Assembly (NCBI GenBank): GCA_025800205.1
Contig: JAOXSD010000071.1
Coordinates: 1 to 41,309, forward strand
Direction: 5' to 3'
DNA: 41,309 bases
Source of the DNA: Silicimonas sp.
GTDB lineage: Bacteria > Pseudomonadota > Alphaproteobacteria > Rhodobacterales > Rhodobacteraceae
Shown here: positions 8,433-16,060 of the stretch, piece after piece
Layout: each line of letters opens with the position of its first letter
How positions within the stretch are numbered: position 1 is the first letter of the stretch
Notes under the pieces: generated by a model
Database searches by the model: none
What the model was told of the DNA's origin: nothing
Seen by the model: the letters and a program-made list of their open reading frames with translations, nothing else
Made by a program: the position numbers and the translations under genes

Positions 8433-8716
8433 ATGCGAGATTGGAAGGGGACGCGCGCGTGGCGGCTTTGGCCGAGTTGCAGGCGGCGGGCTGGTCGCTG
8501 GTCGAGGGGCGCGACGCGGTGCGGCGGGATTTCAAATTCGCCAGTTTCGCCGATGCCTGGGGCTGGATGAGCCGGGTGGCGGTGATCGCCGAGAAACTCG
8601 ACCACCATCCCGAATGGTTCAATGTTTACAATCGGGTGGAGGTGGTTCTGACCACCCATTCCGTGAAAGGGCTGAGTGATCTGGATCTGCGGCTCGCCCG
8701 TGCCATGGACGGATGA
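8429..8716 (+). CDS. phhB: 4a-hydroxytetrahydrobiopterin dehydratase (pterin-4a-carbinolamine dehydratase)
   Basis: A 95-residue protein with the family signature around [20 protein letters not shown], a downstream His in TTH and the terminal LSDLDLRLA. The enzyme dehydrates 4a-hydroxytetrahydropterin, the by-product of phenylalanine hydroxylase and related monooxygenases. No phenylalanine hydroxylase gene lies in the window, as is common for stand-alone copies, which may serve another pterin pathway. ATG at 8429 overlaps the previous stop by ATGA; the open frame extends upstream inside the GNAT gene but is not coding there. Confidence 0.92.
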   Translation: MNARLEGDARVAALAELQAAGWSLVEGRDAVRRDFKFASFADAWGWMSRVAVIAEKLDHHPEWFNVYNRVEVVLTTHSVKGLSDLDLRLARAMDG

Positions 8717-8740
8717 GCCGCGTATCGTAAGGCGCTGAAT

Positions 8741-9229
8741 TCAGACCTTTTCCAGCAGTGTTTCGCCCGCGGTCAATTCGCAGGTGCCGGGATTTTCCTC
8801 CATCTGCAGAACCGTGATCTCGCCATCCTCGATCACCATGGCGCAGCGCGCCATGCGGTCCTTGAAGCCAAGGGCGGGCACGGTGAAATCAAGCCCCAGC
8901 GCCTTGGTCAGCTCTGAGTTCCAATCGGCCAGAAGGGTGATGCCCGCGGCCTCGGCCCCGGTGGTTTCGCCCCAGTGCTGCATCACCTTGCTGTCATTGA
9001 CCGAGACGCAGATAATCTCGTCGACGCCCTTGTCCTTGAAGGCCGGCGCGGTGCGGATGAAGCTGGGCATATGCGAGGTGGTGCAGACCCCGGTATAGGC
9101 GCCGGGCAGGCCAAAGAGCACGATCTTGCGCCCGGCGCAGCGCGCGGCGAGGTTCACGGAGGTGGCGTTGTCGCCGACGGAGTGGATCAGATCGACAGAG
9201 GGAATTTTGTCGCCAACTTGCACGGTCAT
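8741..9229 (-). CDS. Peroxiredoxin, Prx5/AhpE-like
   Basis: 162 residues with the Prx5 fold. The peroxidatic site reads PGAYTGVCTTSHMPSF (Thr46, Cys49), close to the canonical PGAFTPTCS, and an Arg lies in KDRMARCAM. A second Cys near residue 150 (NPGTCELTAG) could resolve the sulfenic acid, and others sit near 31 and 132. The enzyme reduces hydrogen peroxide and alkyl hydroperoxides in the cytoplasm using thioredoxin or glutaredoxin/GSH. AGGA lies 7 bases before the ATG. It is divergent from the ferredoxin-reductase gene, with 73 bases between the starts. Confidence 0.92.
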   Translation of the reverse strand: MTVQVGDKIPSVDLIHSVGDNATSVNLAARCAGRKIVLFGLPGAYTGVCTTSHMPSFIRTAPAFKDKGVDEIICVSVNDSKVMQHWGETTGAEAAGITLLADWNSELTKALGLDFTVPALGFKDRMARCAMVIEDGEITVLQMEENPGTCELTAGETLLEKV

Positions 9230-9302
9230 GGCGCGGTCCTTTTATTGCGCGTGAGGACCGCAAGATATAATGCGAAATGAGGCAGGAACCAGAGGGATCG
9301 GC

Positions 9303-10508
9303 ATGGAAAACATCGTGATTGTGGGGGCAGGCCAGGCCGGTGCCACCCTGGCGGAGACGCTGCGGACGAAAGGCTATGAAGGAGCGCTGACCCTCGTGGG
9401 CGCAGAGCCGGTGCCGCCCTATGAGCGTCCGCCCCTGTCGAAAGGGTATCTGCTGGGCGATGTGGCGGAGGAACGGCTCTATCTGCGGCCTGCCTCGGTC
9501 TATGAGGAAAAGGGAATTGCCCTGCGTCTGGGCCAGCCGGTGGAGGCGATCGACACCGGCGCCCGGGTGGTGCGTCTGGGCGGCGAAGACCTGCCCTATG
9601 ACGCGCTGGCGCTGACCACCGGGTCGGTGCCGAACCGGTTGCCTGCCGCCATTGGTGGCGATCTGGACGGGCTTTATACGGTGCGGTCGCTGGCCGATAT
9701 CGACCGCATGGCGCCGCTTTTCAAGGAAGGCGCGCGGGTGCTGGTCGTGGGCGGCGGCTATATCGGGCTGGAAGCGGCGGCGGTGGCGGCGAAGCTGGGG
9801 CTGAACGTGGTGCTGGTGGAAATGGCCGAGCGCATTCTGGGCCGGGTGGCGGCCGCCGAGACGGCGGATGTGGTGCGCGAGACGCACCGTGCGCACGGGG
9901 TTGATCTGCGCGAGGGCGTGGGGCTGACACGGCTGACGGGCGCGGGCCATGTTGCGGGCGCGGAACTGAGTGACGGCAGCACGCTGGAGGTGGATTTCGT
10001 CATTGTCGGCACCGGTATCCGGCCCGGGGACGATCTGGCGCAAGCCGCCGGACTCAAATGTGAAAATGGCATTGTGGTCGATGGGTTCGGCCAGACCTCG
10101 GCGCCGGGTGTCTGGGCGGCCGGCGATTGCGCGGCCTTTCCCTATCAAGGGGGGATGCTGCGGCTGGAATCGGTGCAGAATGCCATCGATCAGGCCGCGA
10201 CGGTCGCGGGGAACATCCTCGGTGAGGGCAAGGCCTATCACCCGTTTCCCTGGTTCTGGTCCGATCAATACGACATGAAGCTGCAGATCGCGGGGCTGAG
10301 CACCGGTTATGACCGGGTGGTGGTGCGCGAGACGGCGGCAGGGCGCAGCCATTGGTATTTCGCCGGCGAGACCTTTCTGGCGGTCGATGCGATCAACGCG
10401 CCGCGCGACTACATGATCGGCAAGCGCCTGCTGGAGGCGGGCAAGGGGATCGATCCGGCGGTGGCGGGCGATCCGGAGGCGGATCTCAAGGCACTGCTCC
10501 GGGCATGA
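9303..10508 (+). CDS. FAD-dependent ferredoxin reductase (putidaredoxin-reductase type)
   Basis: 401 residues. Two Rossmann motifs are present, GAGQAG for FAD at residues 8-13 and VVGGGYIGLEAAA for NAD(P)H near 152. YERPPLSKGYLLG and the FAD-contacting WAAGDCA are as in class I P450 and dioxygenase reductases, and the C-terminal reductase domain includes HPFPWFWSDQYDMKLQIAG. It passes electrons from NADH to a 2Fe-2S ferredoxin for P450s or ring hydroxylases. No ferredoxin gene is adjacent. A P450 lies 5.5 kb away on the other strand and is a possible but unproven end user. Its stop overlaps rsmD by ATGA. Confidence 0.9.
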   Translation: MENIVIVGAGQAGATLAETLRTKGYEGALTLVGAEPVPPYERPPLSKGYLLGDVAEERLYLRPASVYEEKGIALRLGQPVEAIDTGARVVRLGGEDLPYDALALTTGSVPNRLPAAIGGDLDGLYTVRSLADIDRMAPLFKEGARVLVVGGGYIGLEAAAVAAKLGLNVVLVEMAERILGRVAAAETADVVRETHRAHGVDLREGVGLTRLTGAGHVAGAELSDGSTLEVDFVIVGTGIRPGDDLAQAAGLKCENGIVVDGFGQTSAPGVWAAGDCAAFPYQGGMLRLESVQNAIDQAATVAGNILGEGKAYHPFPWFWSDQYDMKLQIAGLSTGYDRVVVRETAAGRSHWYFAGETFLAVDAINAPRDYMIGKRLLEAGKGIDPAVAGDPEADLKALLRA

Positions 10509-11065
10509 GGATCATCGGTGGGCGGATGCGGGGGCTTGCGCTCGCGTCCCTTGGCAAGGGGGATGCGGCGGCGCATCTGCGGCCCACCGGCGACCGGGTG
10601 CGCGAAAGCCTGTTCAACGTGCTGACCGGCGGGCGTTTCGGTGATCCGGTGGAGGGCGCCCATGTGCTCGATCTTTTTGCCGGCACCGGCGCCCTGGGGC
10701 TGGAGGCCCTGTCGCGGGGTGCTGCGTCGGTCACATTCGTGGAAAACGGCCGGGTGGGCGGCAAGCTGCTGGCGGCGAATATCGCCAAGGCGGGGGTGGC
10801 GTCGGAGGTGAAGGTGCTGCGCGCGGATGCGACGCGCCTGCCGCCCTGCGCTGGCGCGCCTGCGGGTCTGGTGTTTCTCGACCCGCCCTATGGCAAGGGG
10901 ATGGGGGCGCAGGCGCTGGCGGCGGCGCGGCGCGGCGGCTGGCTTGCGCCCGAGGCGCTGGTGGTCTGGGAAGAAGCGGCGGAGCAGGAGGCGCCCGAGG
11001 GGTTTGCGGCGCTGGAGGCGCGACGTTACGGGCAAAGCTGGGTGACCTTGTTGCGCGCGCCGTGA
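10505..11065 (+). CDS. rsmD: 16S rRNA (guanine966-N2)-methyltransferase RsmD
   Basis: 186 residues. It starts MRIIGGRMRG and has HLRPTGDRVRESLFNVL, the SAM-binding motif VLDLFAGTGALGLEALSRGA and the catalytic DPPY within LVFLDPPYGKGM, all diagnostic of RsmD, which methylates G966 of 16S rRNA in the 30S subunit. ATG at 10505 overlaps the ferredoxin reductase stop; the longer open frame lies inside that gene. It is convergent with the histidine kinase gene, with 9 bases between the stops. Confidence 0.95.
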   Translation: MRIIGGRMRGLALASLGKGDAAAHLRPTGDRVRESLFNVLTGGRFGDPVEGAHVLDLFAGTGALGLEALSRGAASVTFVENGRVGGKLLAANIAKAGVASEVKVLRADATRLPPCAGAPAGLVFLDPPYGKGMGAQALAAARRGGWLAPEALVVWEEAAEQEAPEGFAALEARRYGQSWVTLLRAP

Positions 11066-11074
11066 CCGGGCCGG

Positions 11075-12502
11075 TCAGGGGCGCGGGCCGGAGGCGTCTT
11101 TCGGCAGGATCGCGGTGAAGGTGCTGCCCTCTCCGGGGATGGAGGCGACCTCGATCCGGCCGCCATGGTTGCTGACAATGCGTTGGCAGACCGCAAGGCC
11201 GATGCCCGATCCCTGATAGGCGGTGCGCGCGTGCAACCGTTTGAAAAGCCCGAAGATCTTGTCGAAATGTTCTTTGGGAATGCCGATCCCGTTGTCGCGC
11301 ACGGAAATCCGTATCCTGCCGTCGGCCGGAACGTCATCCCCGGTGATCTCCACCCGGGTCTTGCGGGTCGGATCGCGGAACTTGATGCCGTTGGAAATCA
11401 GGTTCTGCATCAACATGCGGATCTGCATCCGGTTGCCCTGGATCACCGGCAGATCGCCCATGGTGATCTTGGCCCCGGTGCGGCTGATGTCGCCGGACAG
11501 GTCGCGCAGGATCGCATCCACCTCGGCCTTCAGATCGACCTCCTCGATGTCGAGCGCCTCCCCGATGGTGCGGGAATAGGCGAGAATGTCCTCGACCAGG
11601 TGGATCATTCGCGCCGAGGTGCTGTCGATGTCGTCGAGCAGGCCGAGGGCCTCCGCGCTTGGTGTGTCGCCCAGTTCCTCGCGCAAGTCCCGGGCCAGCA
11701 TGTGGATGGTGTTGCTGGGGGATTTCAGGTCATGGGAGATCGCGAAGGTGAATTCGGTTTGTTCGCGCCCGGCATCGGCCAGCCAGATGTTCAGCTCGGT
11801 GGTTTCCTCAAGCTGGCGTTCGAGGTCTCCATGCGCCTTGCGCGCCGAGGCCCGGGCGGTGTTGAGGGCGGCGACGATGTCGTCGAGTTCGTCCTGGCCG
11901 ATCCGGTTCGGGCGGTCGAGGGTCATTTTTTCGGTATCCGTGAGCCAATTCCGGTCGGTCTGGGCGATGATCCGGCGCATGTGCCGGGCGGCCAGGCGGT
12001 CAAACAGGACCAGCATCACCCCGGCGGCCACCAGCGAAACGGCGAAGTTGATCGCGAGCAGCAGGCCGAACTCCCCCCGAAGCCCCTGGCGGGGTGGGGT
12101 GTGGGGCAGGCCGACGCGCAGATGGGCAAGGTGATCCCCATGGCCGGAGGGGGCGGCAAAGGTGAGGCCGATTTCATGGAAGGCGATGGAGGGGGTGTCG
12201 GACGGGCCCAGCCGCCAGGTGTTTTCGGGGGTGGCGAGGCGCAGGGCGGCAATGTCGTTGCGGGCAAAGAGGTTGTTCAGCAGCAGGGTCACTCGGGATG
12301 TGTCCTGGGCTGCAAGCGCGCGTTCCAGTTCCCTGAGCGCGCTGTCTTCGATGGCGGGCAGGCCCGGGACGGACCCGGCGCGCATCTGGCGGCTCTGGAG
12401 CTGCAGCAGGGCGGCCACCAGCGACAGGATCGCGGCGGCCAGGATCATCCAGGACACCATACGTTTTCCCAGCCGGTTGCGCCGGACAGCGGTTGTCACC
12501 AC
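11075..12502 (-). CDS. Membrane sensor histidine kinase (orphan)
   Basis: 475 residues. Transmembrane helices at about 15-35 and 145-167 enclose a roughly 110-residue periplasmic sensor of no family I recognise. A HAMP-like linker follows (about 168-220), then a coiled-coil stretch, HisKA with the phospho-acceptor His257 in FAISHDLKSP, and a HATPase_c domain with N box (QNLISNGIKF), G1 DNGIGI (403-408) and G2 GSGIGL (431-436). It is therefore a complete kinase. No response regulator lies nearby, so its partner is elsewhere. GTG at 12502 (or the next codon, also GTG) is preceded by AGGAG at 7 bases. The gene lies downstream of fpr on the same strand after a 370-base gap that contains a strong hairpin. 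Confidence 0.9.
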   Translation of the reverse strand: MVTTAVRRNRLGKRMVSWMILAAAILSLVAALLQLQSRQMRAGSVPGLPAIEDSALRELERALAAQDTSRVTLLLNNLFARNDIAALRLATPENTWRLGPSDTPSIAFHEIGLTFAAPSGHGDHLAHLRVGLPHTPPRQGLRGEFGLLLAINFAVSLVAAGVMLVLFDRLAARHMRRIIAQTDRNWLTDTEKMTLDRPNRIGQDELDDIVAALNTARASARKAHGDLERQLEETTELNIWLADAGREQTEFTFAISHDLKSPSNTIHMLARDLREELGDTPSAEALGLLDDIDSTSARMIHLVEDILAYSRTIGEALDIEEVDLKAEVDAILRDLSGDISRTGAKITMGDLPVIQGNRMQIRMLMQNLISNGIKFRDPTRKTRVEITGDDVPADGRIRISVRDNGIGIPKEHFDKIFGLFKRLHARTAYQGSGIGLAVCQRIVSNHGGRIEVASIPGEGSTFTAILPKDASGPRP

Positions 12503-12872
12503 GCCGATGCTCCTTTCGGGGGCCGGGGTGGTCGGACCGGGGCCTGCGGCGGCGGGGCGGTGCGGCTCATGATCGGGGCGCCGGATTGCCGGCCGCGCGG
12601 CCCAAAGGGCGCGCGCGGCCGGGGGGGTGTCCGGTCCGGATCAGCTCTGCCGTCCCGAGGTGGGAATACAGAGGAAACAAGGTTGATTTGGCCAGTTCCG
12701 TCAGGCGGTGCGTCATGCGAACCCATCCATCATTAACCTGCACCCCTTGCCGTGTCAGAAAAGAGTTAAGGGTCTTTTGATGGAGATCACGGAGACGTGA
12801 ATTCCGCCCCAAGGCGGCCCGACAGGGCCCGAAATGGGCCGGTTCGCCGCCGTTTCGCAGTCCAGCCCGGGG
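12503..12872. other. Gene-free stretch between fpr and the histidine kinase
   Basis: 370 bases with no convincing gene. The half near the kinase is very GC-rich and carries a long hairpin (12589-12622). The half near fpr is more AT-rich and holds TTAAC/GTTAAG-like sequence around 12731-12771 that could be promoter DNA for the kinase. A 49-codon open frame (12716 to 12567, minus strand) was considered and not accepted. Confidence 0.6.
12589..12622. other. Strong hairpin in the kinase upstream region
   Basis: An 11-base perfect inverted repeat (CCGGCCGCGCG at 12589-12599 against 12612-12622) continues inward after one bulged G into a GCCC-AAA-GGGC stem-loop. No run of U follows on either strand, so it is not a standard terminator. 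In the kinase transcript it would lie about 85-120 bases before the GTG start. Confidence 0.7.
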
Positions 12873-13691
12873 TCAGACCCCGTCGCCGACAAAGGCCTTT
12901 TCGACCACATATTGCTTGGGGTCGCTGTTGGCGCCTTCCTCAAGGCCGAATTCCTCGAGCACCTCTTTCATGTCGGTGTTGAAGGCCAGCGAGCCGCAGA
13001 CCATGCCGCGGTCATGCTCGCGGTCGATGCCCTCGATGCCGAGATCGGCAAAGACCTTGCCGTTGCGCAGATTGTCGGTGATCCGGCCCATCACCGGGCT
13101 CTCTTCCCGGGTGGTGGTGGGGTAGTATTTCAGCTTGTCGGCAAAGCCTTCGCCCATCAGCTCGGCCAGCATGTCGTCCTGGCGGATGTCGTTGATCAAT
13201 TCCCGGCCATACTCCAGTTCCGCCACATCCCGGCAGGTGTGCATCATGATGACCTGCTCATAGCGTTCATAGGTGTCCGGGTCGCGCAGGAGCGACGCAA
13301 AGGGCGCAAATCCGGTGCCGGTGGCGAAGAACCACAGCCGCTTGCCGGGCAGGAGCGCGTCAAGAACCAGCGTGCCCACCGGTTTCGGGCGCAGGATGAT
13401 CTGCTCGCCCACCTGAATGTGCTGCAGTTTCGAGGTCAGCGGGCCATCGGGCACCTTGATCGAGTAGAATTCCAGCTCGTCATCCCAGGCGGGCGAGGCG
13501 ATGGAATAGGCCCGCAGCAAGGGTTTGCCGTTGTCACCCAGCAGGCCGATCATCACGAACTCGCCCGAGCGGAAGCGCAGGGAGGTGGGGCGGGTGACCC
13601 GGAAGGAGAAGAGCTTGTCCGTCCAGTGCTTGACCGCGGTGACGGTCTGGGCATCGGGCAGGGTGACGGGGCTTGCGGCTGTATCGGTCAC
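12873..13691 (-). CDS. fpr: Ferredoxin--NADP+ reductase
   Basis: 272 residues of the bacterial FPR type. The FAD-binding motif RAYSIASP is near residue 62, the NADP-binding segment FATGTGFAPFASLLRD near 119, and the C-terminal extension VVEKAFVGDGV is typical of the alphaproteobacterial subclass. It exchanges electrons between NADPH and ferredoxin or flavodoxin for sulfite reduction, P450s or stress defence. The start is GTG at 13691, where the family begins (MTDTAASPVTLPDAQTV). It lies 120 bases downstream of the DUF2849 gene on the same strand; in related genomes I recall the sulfite-reduction genes lying between these two. Confidence 0.93.
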   Translation of the reverse strand: MTDTAASPVTLPDAQTVTAVKHWTDKLFSFRVTRPTSLRFRSGEFVMIGLLGDNGKPLLRAYSIASPAWDDELEFYSIKVPDGPLTSKLQHIQVGEQIILRPKPVGTLVLDALLPGKRLWFFATGTGFAPFASLLRDPDTYERYEQVIMMHTCRDVAELEYGRELINDIRQDDMLAELMGEGFADKLKYYPTTTREESPVMGRITDNLRNGKVFADLGIEGIDREHDRGMVCGSLAFNTDMKEVLEEFGLEEGANSDPKQYVVEKAFVGDGV

Positions 13692-13715
13692 GGGCGTCTG
13701 ATCACTTGTTTGGTC

Positions 13716-13740
13716 TCACGCCGCTTTTTTGCGGACGTGA
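13716..13740. other. Hairpin between DUF2849 and fpr
   Basis: An inverted repeat TCACG-CCGC, six T in the loop, GCGG, one bulged A, CGTGA. It sits in the 120-base gap at the point where the sulfite reductase genes would be expected. The T run is in the loop rather than after the stem, so it is not a classic terminator; it may affect fpr expression. Confidence 0.5.
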
Positions 13741-13811
13741 CCCACCTCTAGTCCTTGATGCAGATCAGCGAAAGGGGAGAGTGACGTGGTGTCAGTTCGC
13801 GCGACCGGGCG

Positions 13812-14018
13812 TCACGCCTCGACCAGGGCCGGGGCGGTCACCGCGTCGGGCTGGGTGATGGCAAAGAGCAGCCGGTCATCGGCCACCGCTTCATCTTCGA
13901 AGATTTCGGCCTTGGCCATGTCGCCGGACCAGCGGTCGTCGGCGGTGAGCCAGACCGGGCGGTCATCGGTCACGCGCCGGGCGATGAGGCGTTTCGGGGT
14001 GAAGCCGTGCCGGCTCAC
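13812..14018 (-). CDS. DUF2849 protein
   Basis: 68 residues. It resembles the small DUF2849 proteins (PF11011) encoded between cysG and cysI in alphaproteobacteria: an opening with RLIARRVTDDRPVWLTADDRWSGDM-like content and a final acidic segment. The biochemical role is unknown; constant linkage to siroheme and sulfite reductase genes suggests a part in sulfite reduction. The GTG start at 14018 overlaps the cysG stop (GTGA), so it is translationally coupled to cysG. Its usual downstream partner cysI is absent. Confidence 0.8.
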   Translation of the reverse strand: MSRHGFTPKRLIARRVTDDRPVWLTADDRWSGDMAKAEIFEDEAVADDRLLFAITQPDAVTAPALVEA

Positions 14019-15406
14019 AGGGTGATCTCCTGAAGCGGCACGCGGGCCAGGGCGTCGCGCGGGGCAAGGCCGTAGAGGATCAGCGCGGGGCCGGACAGGG
14101 CGGCCTGGTCGAGGTCATGGGGCAGGGCGGCGAGGGTTGTGGCCAGAACGCGCTGATCGGGGCGGGAGACGTTTTCCACCAGGGTGATCGGGGTTGCGGC
14201 GGCGGCGCCATGCATCATCAGCCGGCCTTGCAGGAAACGGGCGGATTTCTTGCCCATATAGATGGCAGCCACTTCGCCCGGGCGGGCCAGTGCGCGCCAA
14301 TCCTGTTCGGCATATCCCTTGACGTCATGGCCGGTGATCAGCCGGACGGCGGAGTTGCGGCCGCGCCGGGTCAGGCTTTGACCGATTGTGGCGACGGCGG
14401 CGGAGGTCGAGGTGATGCCGGGGATGACGGAATAGGCAATGCCCGCGCCGGTGCAGGCGTCGATTTCCTCATCAAGGCGGCCAAAGATTGTGGCATCGCC
14501 GGATTTCAGCCGCACCACATGGTGGCCGGCGCGGGCGTGTTCCACCAGCATGGCGTCGATGTCTTCCTGGGGGGTCGAGGGGCCGAAGCCTTCCTTGCCG
14601 GCATCGATGATCTCGGCCTCGCGCCGGGCCAGTTCGAGGATTTCTGGCGTGACCAGCCGGTCGTGGATCACCACATCGGCCTCGTGCAGCGCGCGGCGGG
14701 CCTTGAGCGTCAGAAGTTCCGGATCGCCCGGACCGGCGCCGACGAAGGTGACATGACCGGCATCGGGTGTTTTCTTCAGATGGGTGTCAAGAAGCGCATC
14801 GAGCGCGGGTTTCAGCCCCTCGGCGCCTTCTGCGTCAAAGGCCTGCGGGCCGGCCTTGAAATAATACTCGGACCAGAAGGCGCGCCGCGCCCGGCCCATG
14901 GGGAGCGCTTCGGCCAGGGTGCGGAAGCTCTTGCCGATCCGCGCCAATGTGCCAAGGGCGCGGGGCAGGCGTTCTTCCAGATCGGCCTTGATCGCGCGGG
15001 CCAGCACCGGGGCGGCGCCTTCGGTGCCAATGGCCACGGTGACGGGATCGCGGTCGACGATGGCGGGGGTGATGAATTGCGATGCGCCAAGGTTGTCGAC
15101 CCAGTTCGACAGCACGCCTTCGGTGTGGGCGATGGCTGTGACCCGGGCGTCTTCGGCCTCAAGGTCATTGGCGGCATAGAAGAGGGCGGCACCCGCCGCA
15201 TCGCCCGCTTGCATCGGGCGCGGCACCAGGGTGATCTTGCCCGCCTCGGCCAGGCTGTGGAGTTCGGCGCAGGCCTTTTCGGCATAGACCGTGATCTCGG
15301 CTTCGGTCTTCATCAGGAGGCGCAATTTGGCCAGGGCTGCTTCGCCGCCGCCCGAGACCACCAGCCTGCGGCCTTCCATGGCCAGAAAGATCGGGAAATG
15401 TTTCAT
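14015..15406 (-). CDS. cysG: Siroheme synthase CysG (fused dehydrogenase/ferrochelatase and uroporphyrinogen-III methyltransferase)
   Basis: 463 residues, close to the 457 of E. coli CysG. The N-terminal half is the precorrin-2 dehydrogenase/sirohydrochlorin ferrochelatase (GGGEAALAKLRLL near residue 20, then NWVDNLGASQFITPAIVDRDP). The C-terminal half, from about 220, is the SAM uroporphyrinogen-III C-methyltransferase (VGAGPGDPELLTLKA, VVRLKSGDATIFGR, GITSTSAAVATIG). It makes siroheme for sulfite or nitrite reductases. ATG at 15406 has GGAG 6 bases upstream; the longer open frame to 15481 is not supported. It is divergent from an Lrp-type gene that is a likely regulator. Confidence 0.93.
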   Translation of the reverse strand: MKHFPIFLAMEGRRLVVSGGGEAALAKLRLLMKTEAEITVYAEKACAELHSLAEAGKITLVPRPMQAGDAAGAALFYAANDLEAEDARVTAIAHTEGVLSNWVDNLGASQFITPAIVDRDPVTVAIGTEGAAPVLARAIKADLEERLPRALGTLARIGKSFRTLAEALPMGRARRAFWSEYYFKAGPQAFDAEGAEGLKPALDALLDTHLKKTPDAGHVTFVGAGPGDPELLTLKARRALHEADVVIHDRLVTPEILELARREAEIIDAGKEGFGPSTPQEDIDAMLVEHARAGHHVVRLKSGDATIFGRLDEEIDACTGAGIAYSVIPGITSTSAAVATIGQSLTRRGRNSAVRLITGHDVKGYAEQDWRALARPGEVAAIYMGKKSARFLQGRLMMHGAAAATPITLVENVSRPDQRVLATTLAALPHDLDQAALSGPALILYGLAPRDALARVPLQEITL

Positions 15407-15455
15407 GGGTCGCTCCGTTTCGAGGAGATATATAGAATTATTTCCCGTTTGATGG

Positions 15456-15471
15456 CAGCATCTCCTTGCTG
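15456..15471. promoter_or_regulatory. Inverted repeat between cysG and lrp, possible operator
   Basis: CAGCA, six bases, TGCTG, lying in the 132-base divergent region between the cysG and Lrp-type gene starts. Lrp/AsnC proteins bind short dyads and often control the divergent neighbour and themselves. The dyad is short, so this is only a candidate. Confidence 0.35.
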
Positions 15472-15538
15472 AAAAGGACAAATGTTCCTATCCAGCGCCA
15501 GAAAAGAACGAAAATCGGTGATCCGGGGAAAGTTGAGA

Positions 15539-16000
15539 ATGGCAGCGCGGTTAGATGATCTGGATCGGAAAATTCTGCGCGAATTGCAGCGGGATGCGAG
15601 CCAGTCGCTGGATGATATTGCCCGGATCGTGGGCTCGTCCAAGACGCCGGTTTGGAACCGGATTCGCAAGATGCGCGAGGCCGGCGTGATCGGTGCGCAA
15701 ACGGTTCTGCTGGATGCCGAACAGCTTGGTTTCGAGGCCTGTTTCTTTGTGCTGATCCGCACCTCGGCCCACGAGGCGGCCTGGCAGGAGAAATTTCTGC
15801 AGGCCCTGCAATCGCGCCCCGAAGTGCTGGAAGCGCACCGGCTGGCCGGCGACATCGACTACATTCTCAAGGTGCAGGTGCGCAATGCCCGGGCCTATGA
15901 CGAATTCTATCAGGCGCTGATTTCCGAGGTGCAGATCTTCAACGTCACCGCGCTTTTGTCGATGGAACAGATCAAGTCGACCACGGCGCTGCCGATCTGA
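15539..16000 (+). CDS. Lrp/AsnC-family transcriptional regulator
   Basis: 153 residues. The N-terminal winged helix-turn-helix reads LDDLDRKILRELQRDASQSLDDIARIVGSSKTPVWNRIRKMREAGVI in outline (residues 4-50), and a RAM/AsnC ligand domain follows (LGFEACFFVLIRTS; HRLAGDIDYILKVQVRN). Members sense amino acids or related ligands and form dimers to octamers on DNA. The ATG at 15539 was chosen because the family starts MAARLDDLDRKIL and a GGGGAAAG tract lies upstream. Being divergent from cysG, it probably controls siroheme/sulfur assimilation genes. Confidence 0.9.
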   Translation: MAARLDDLDRKILRELQRDASQSLDDIARIVGSSKTPVWNRIRKMREAGVIGAQTVLLDAEQLGFEACFFVLIRTSAHEAAWQEKFLQALQSRPEVLEAHRLAGDIDYILKVQVRNARAYDEFYQALISEVQIFNVTALLSMEQIKSTTALPI

Positions 16001-16060
16001 AGCGGAATTCACGGCCTCTCGGTCAGCATCCTGCTGACCCGGAACGAGAAATTCGCTTCA
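15998..16060. terminator. Symmetric palindrome between lrp and the P450 gene
   Basis: A 63-base imperfect palindrome. The centre is GGTCAGCA-TCC-TGCTGACC (16021-16039) and the outer arms TGAAGCG/CGCTTCA (15998-16004 and 16054-16060) plus AATT/AATT close it. The stop codons of both convergent genes form the very ends of the arms. There is no U run, so termination, if any, may act on both strands with help or by RNA pairing. Confidence 0.5.

Noticed and set aside
12567-12716. 49-codon minus-strand frame between fpr and the kinase
   Set aside because: No convincing ribosome site; the second half is Arg/Pro-rich from GC-rich sequence that forms the hairpin, so protein coding is unlikely.
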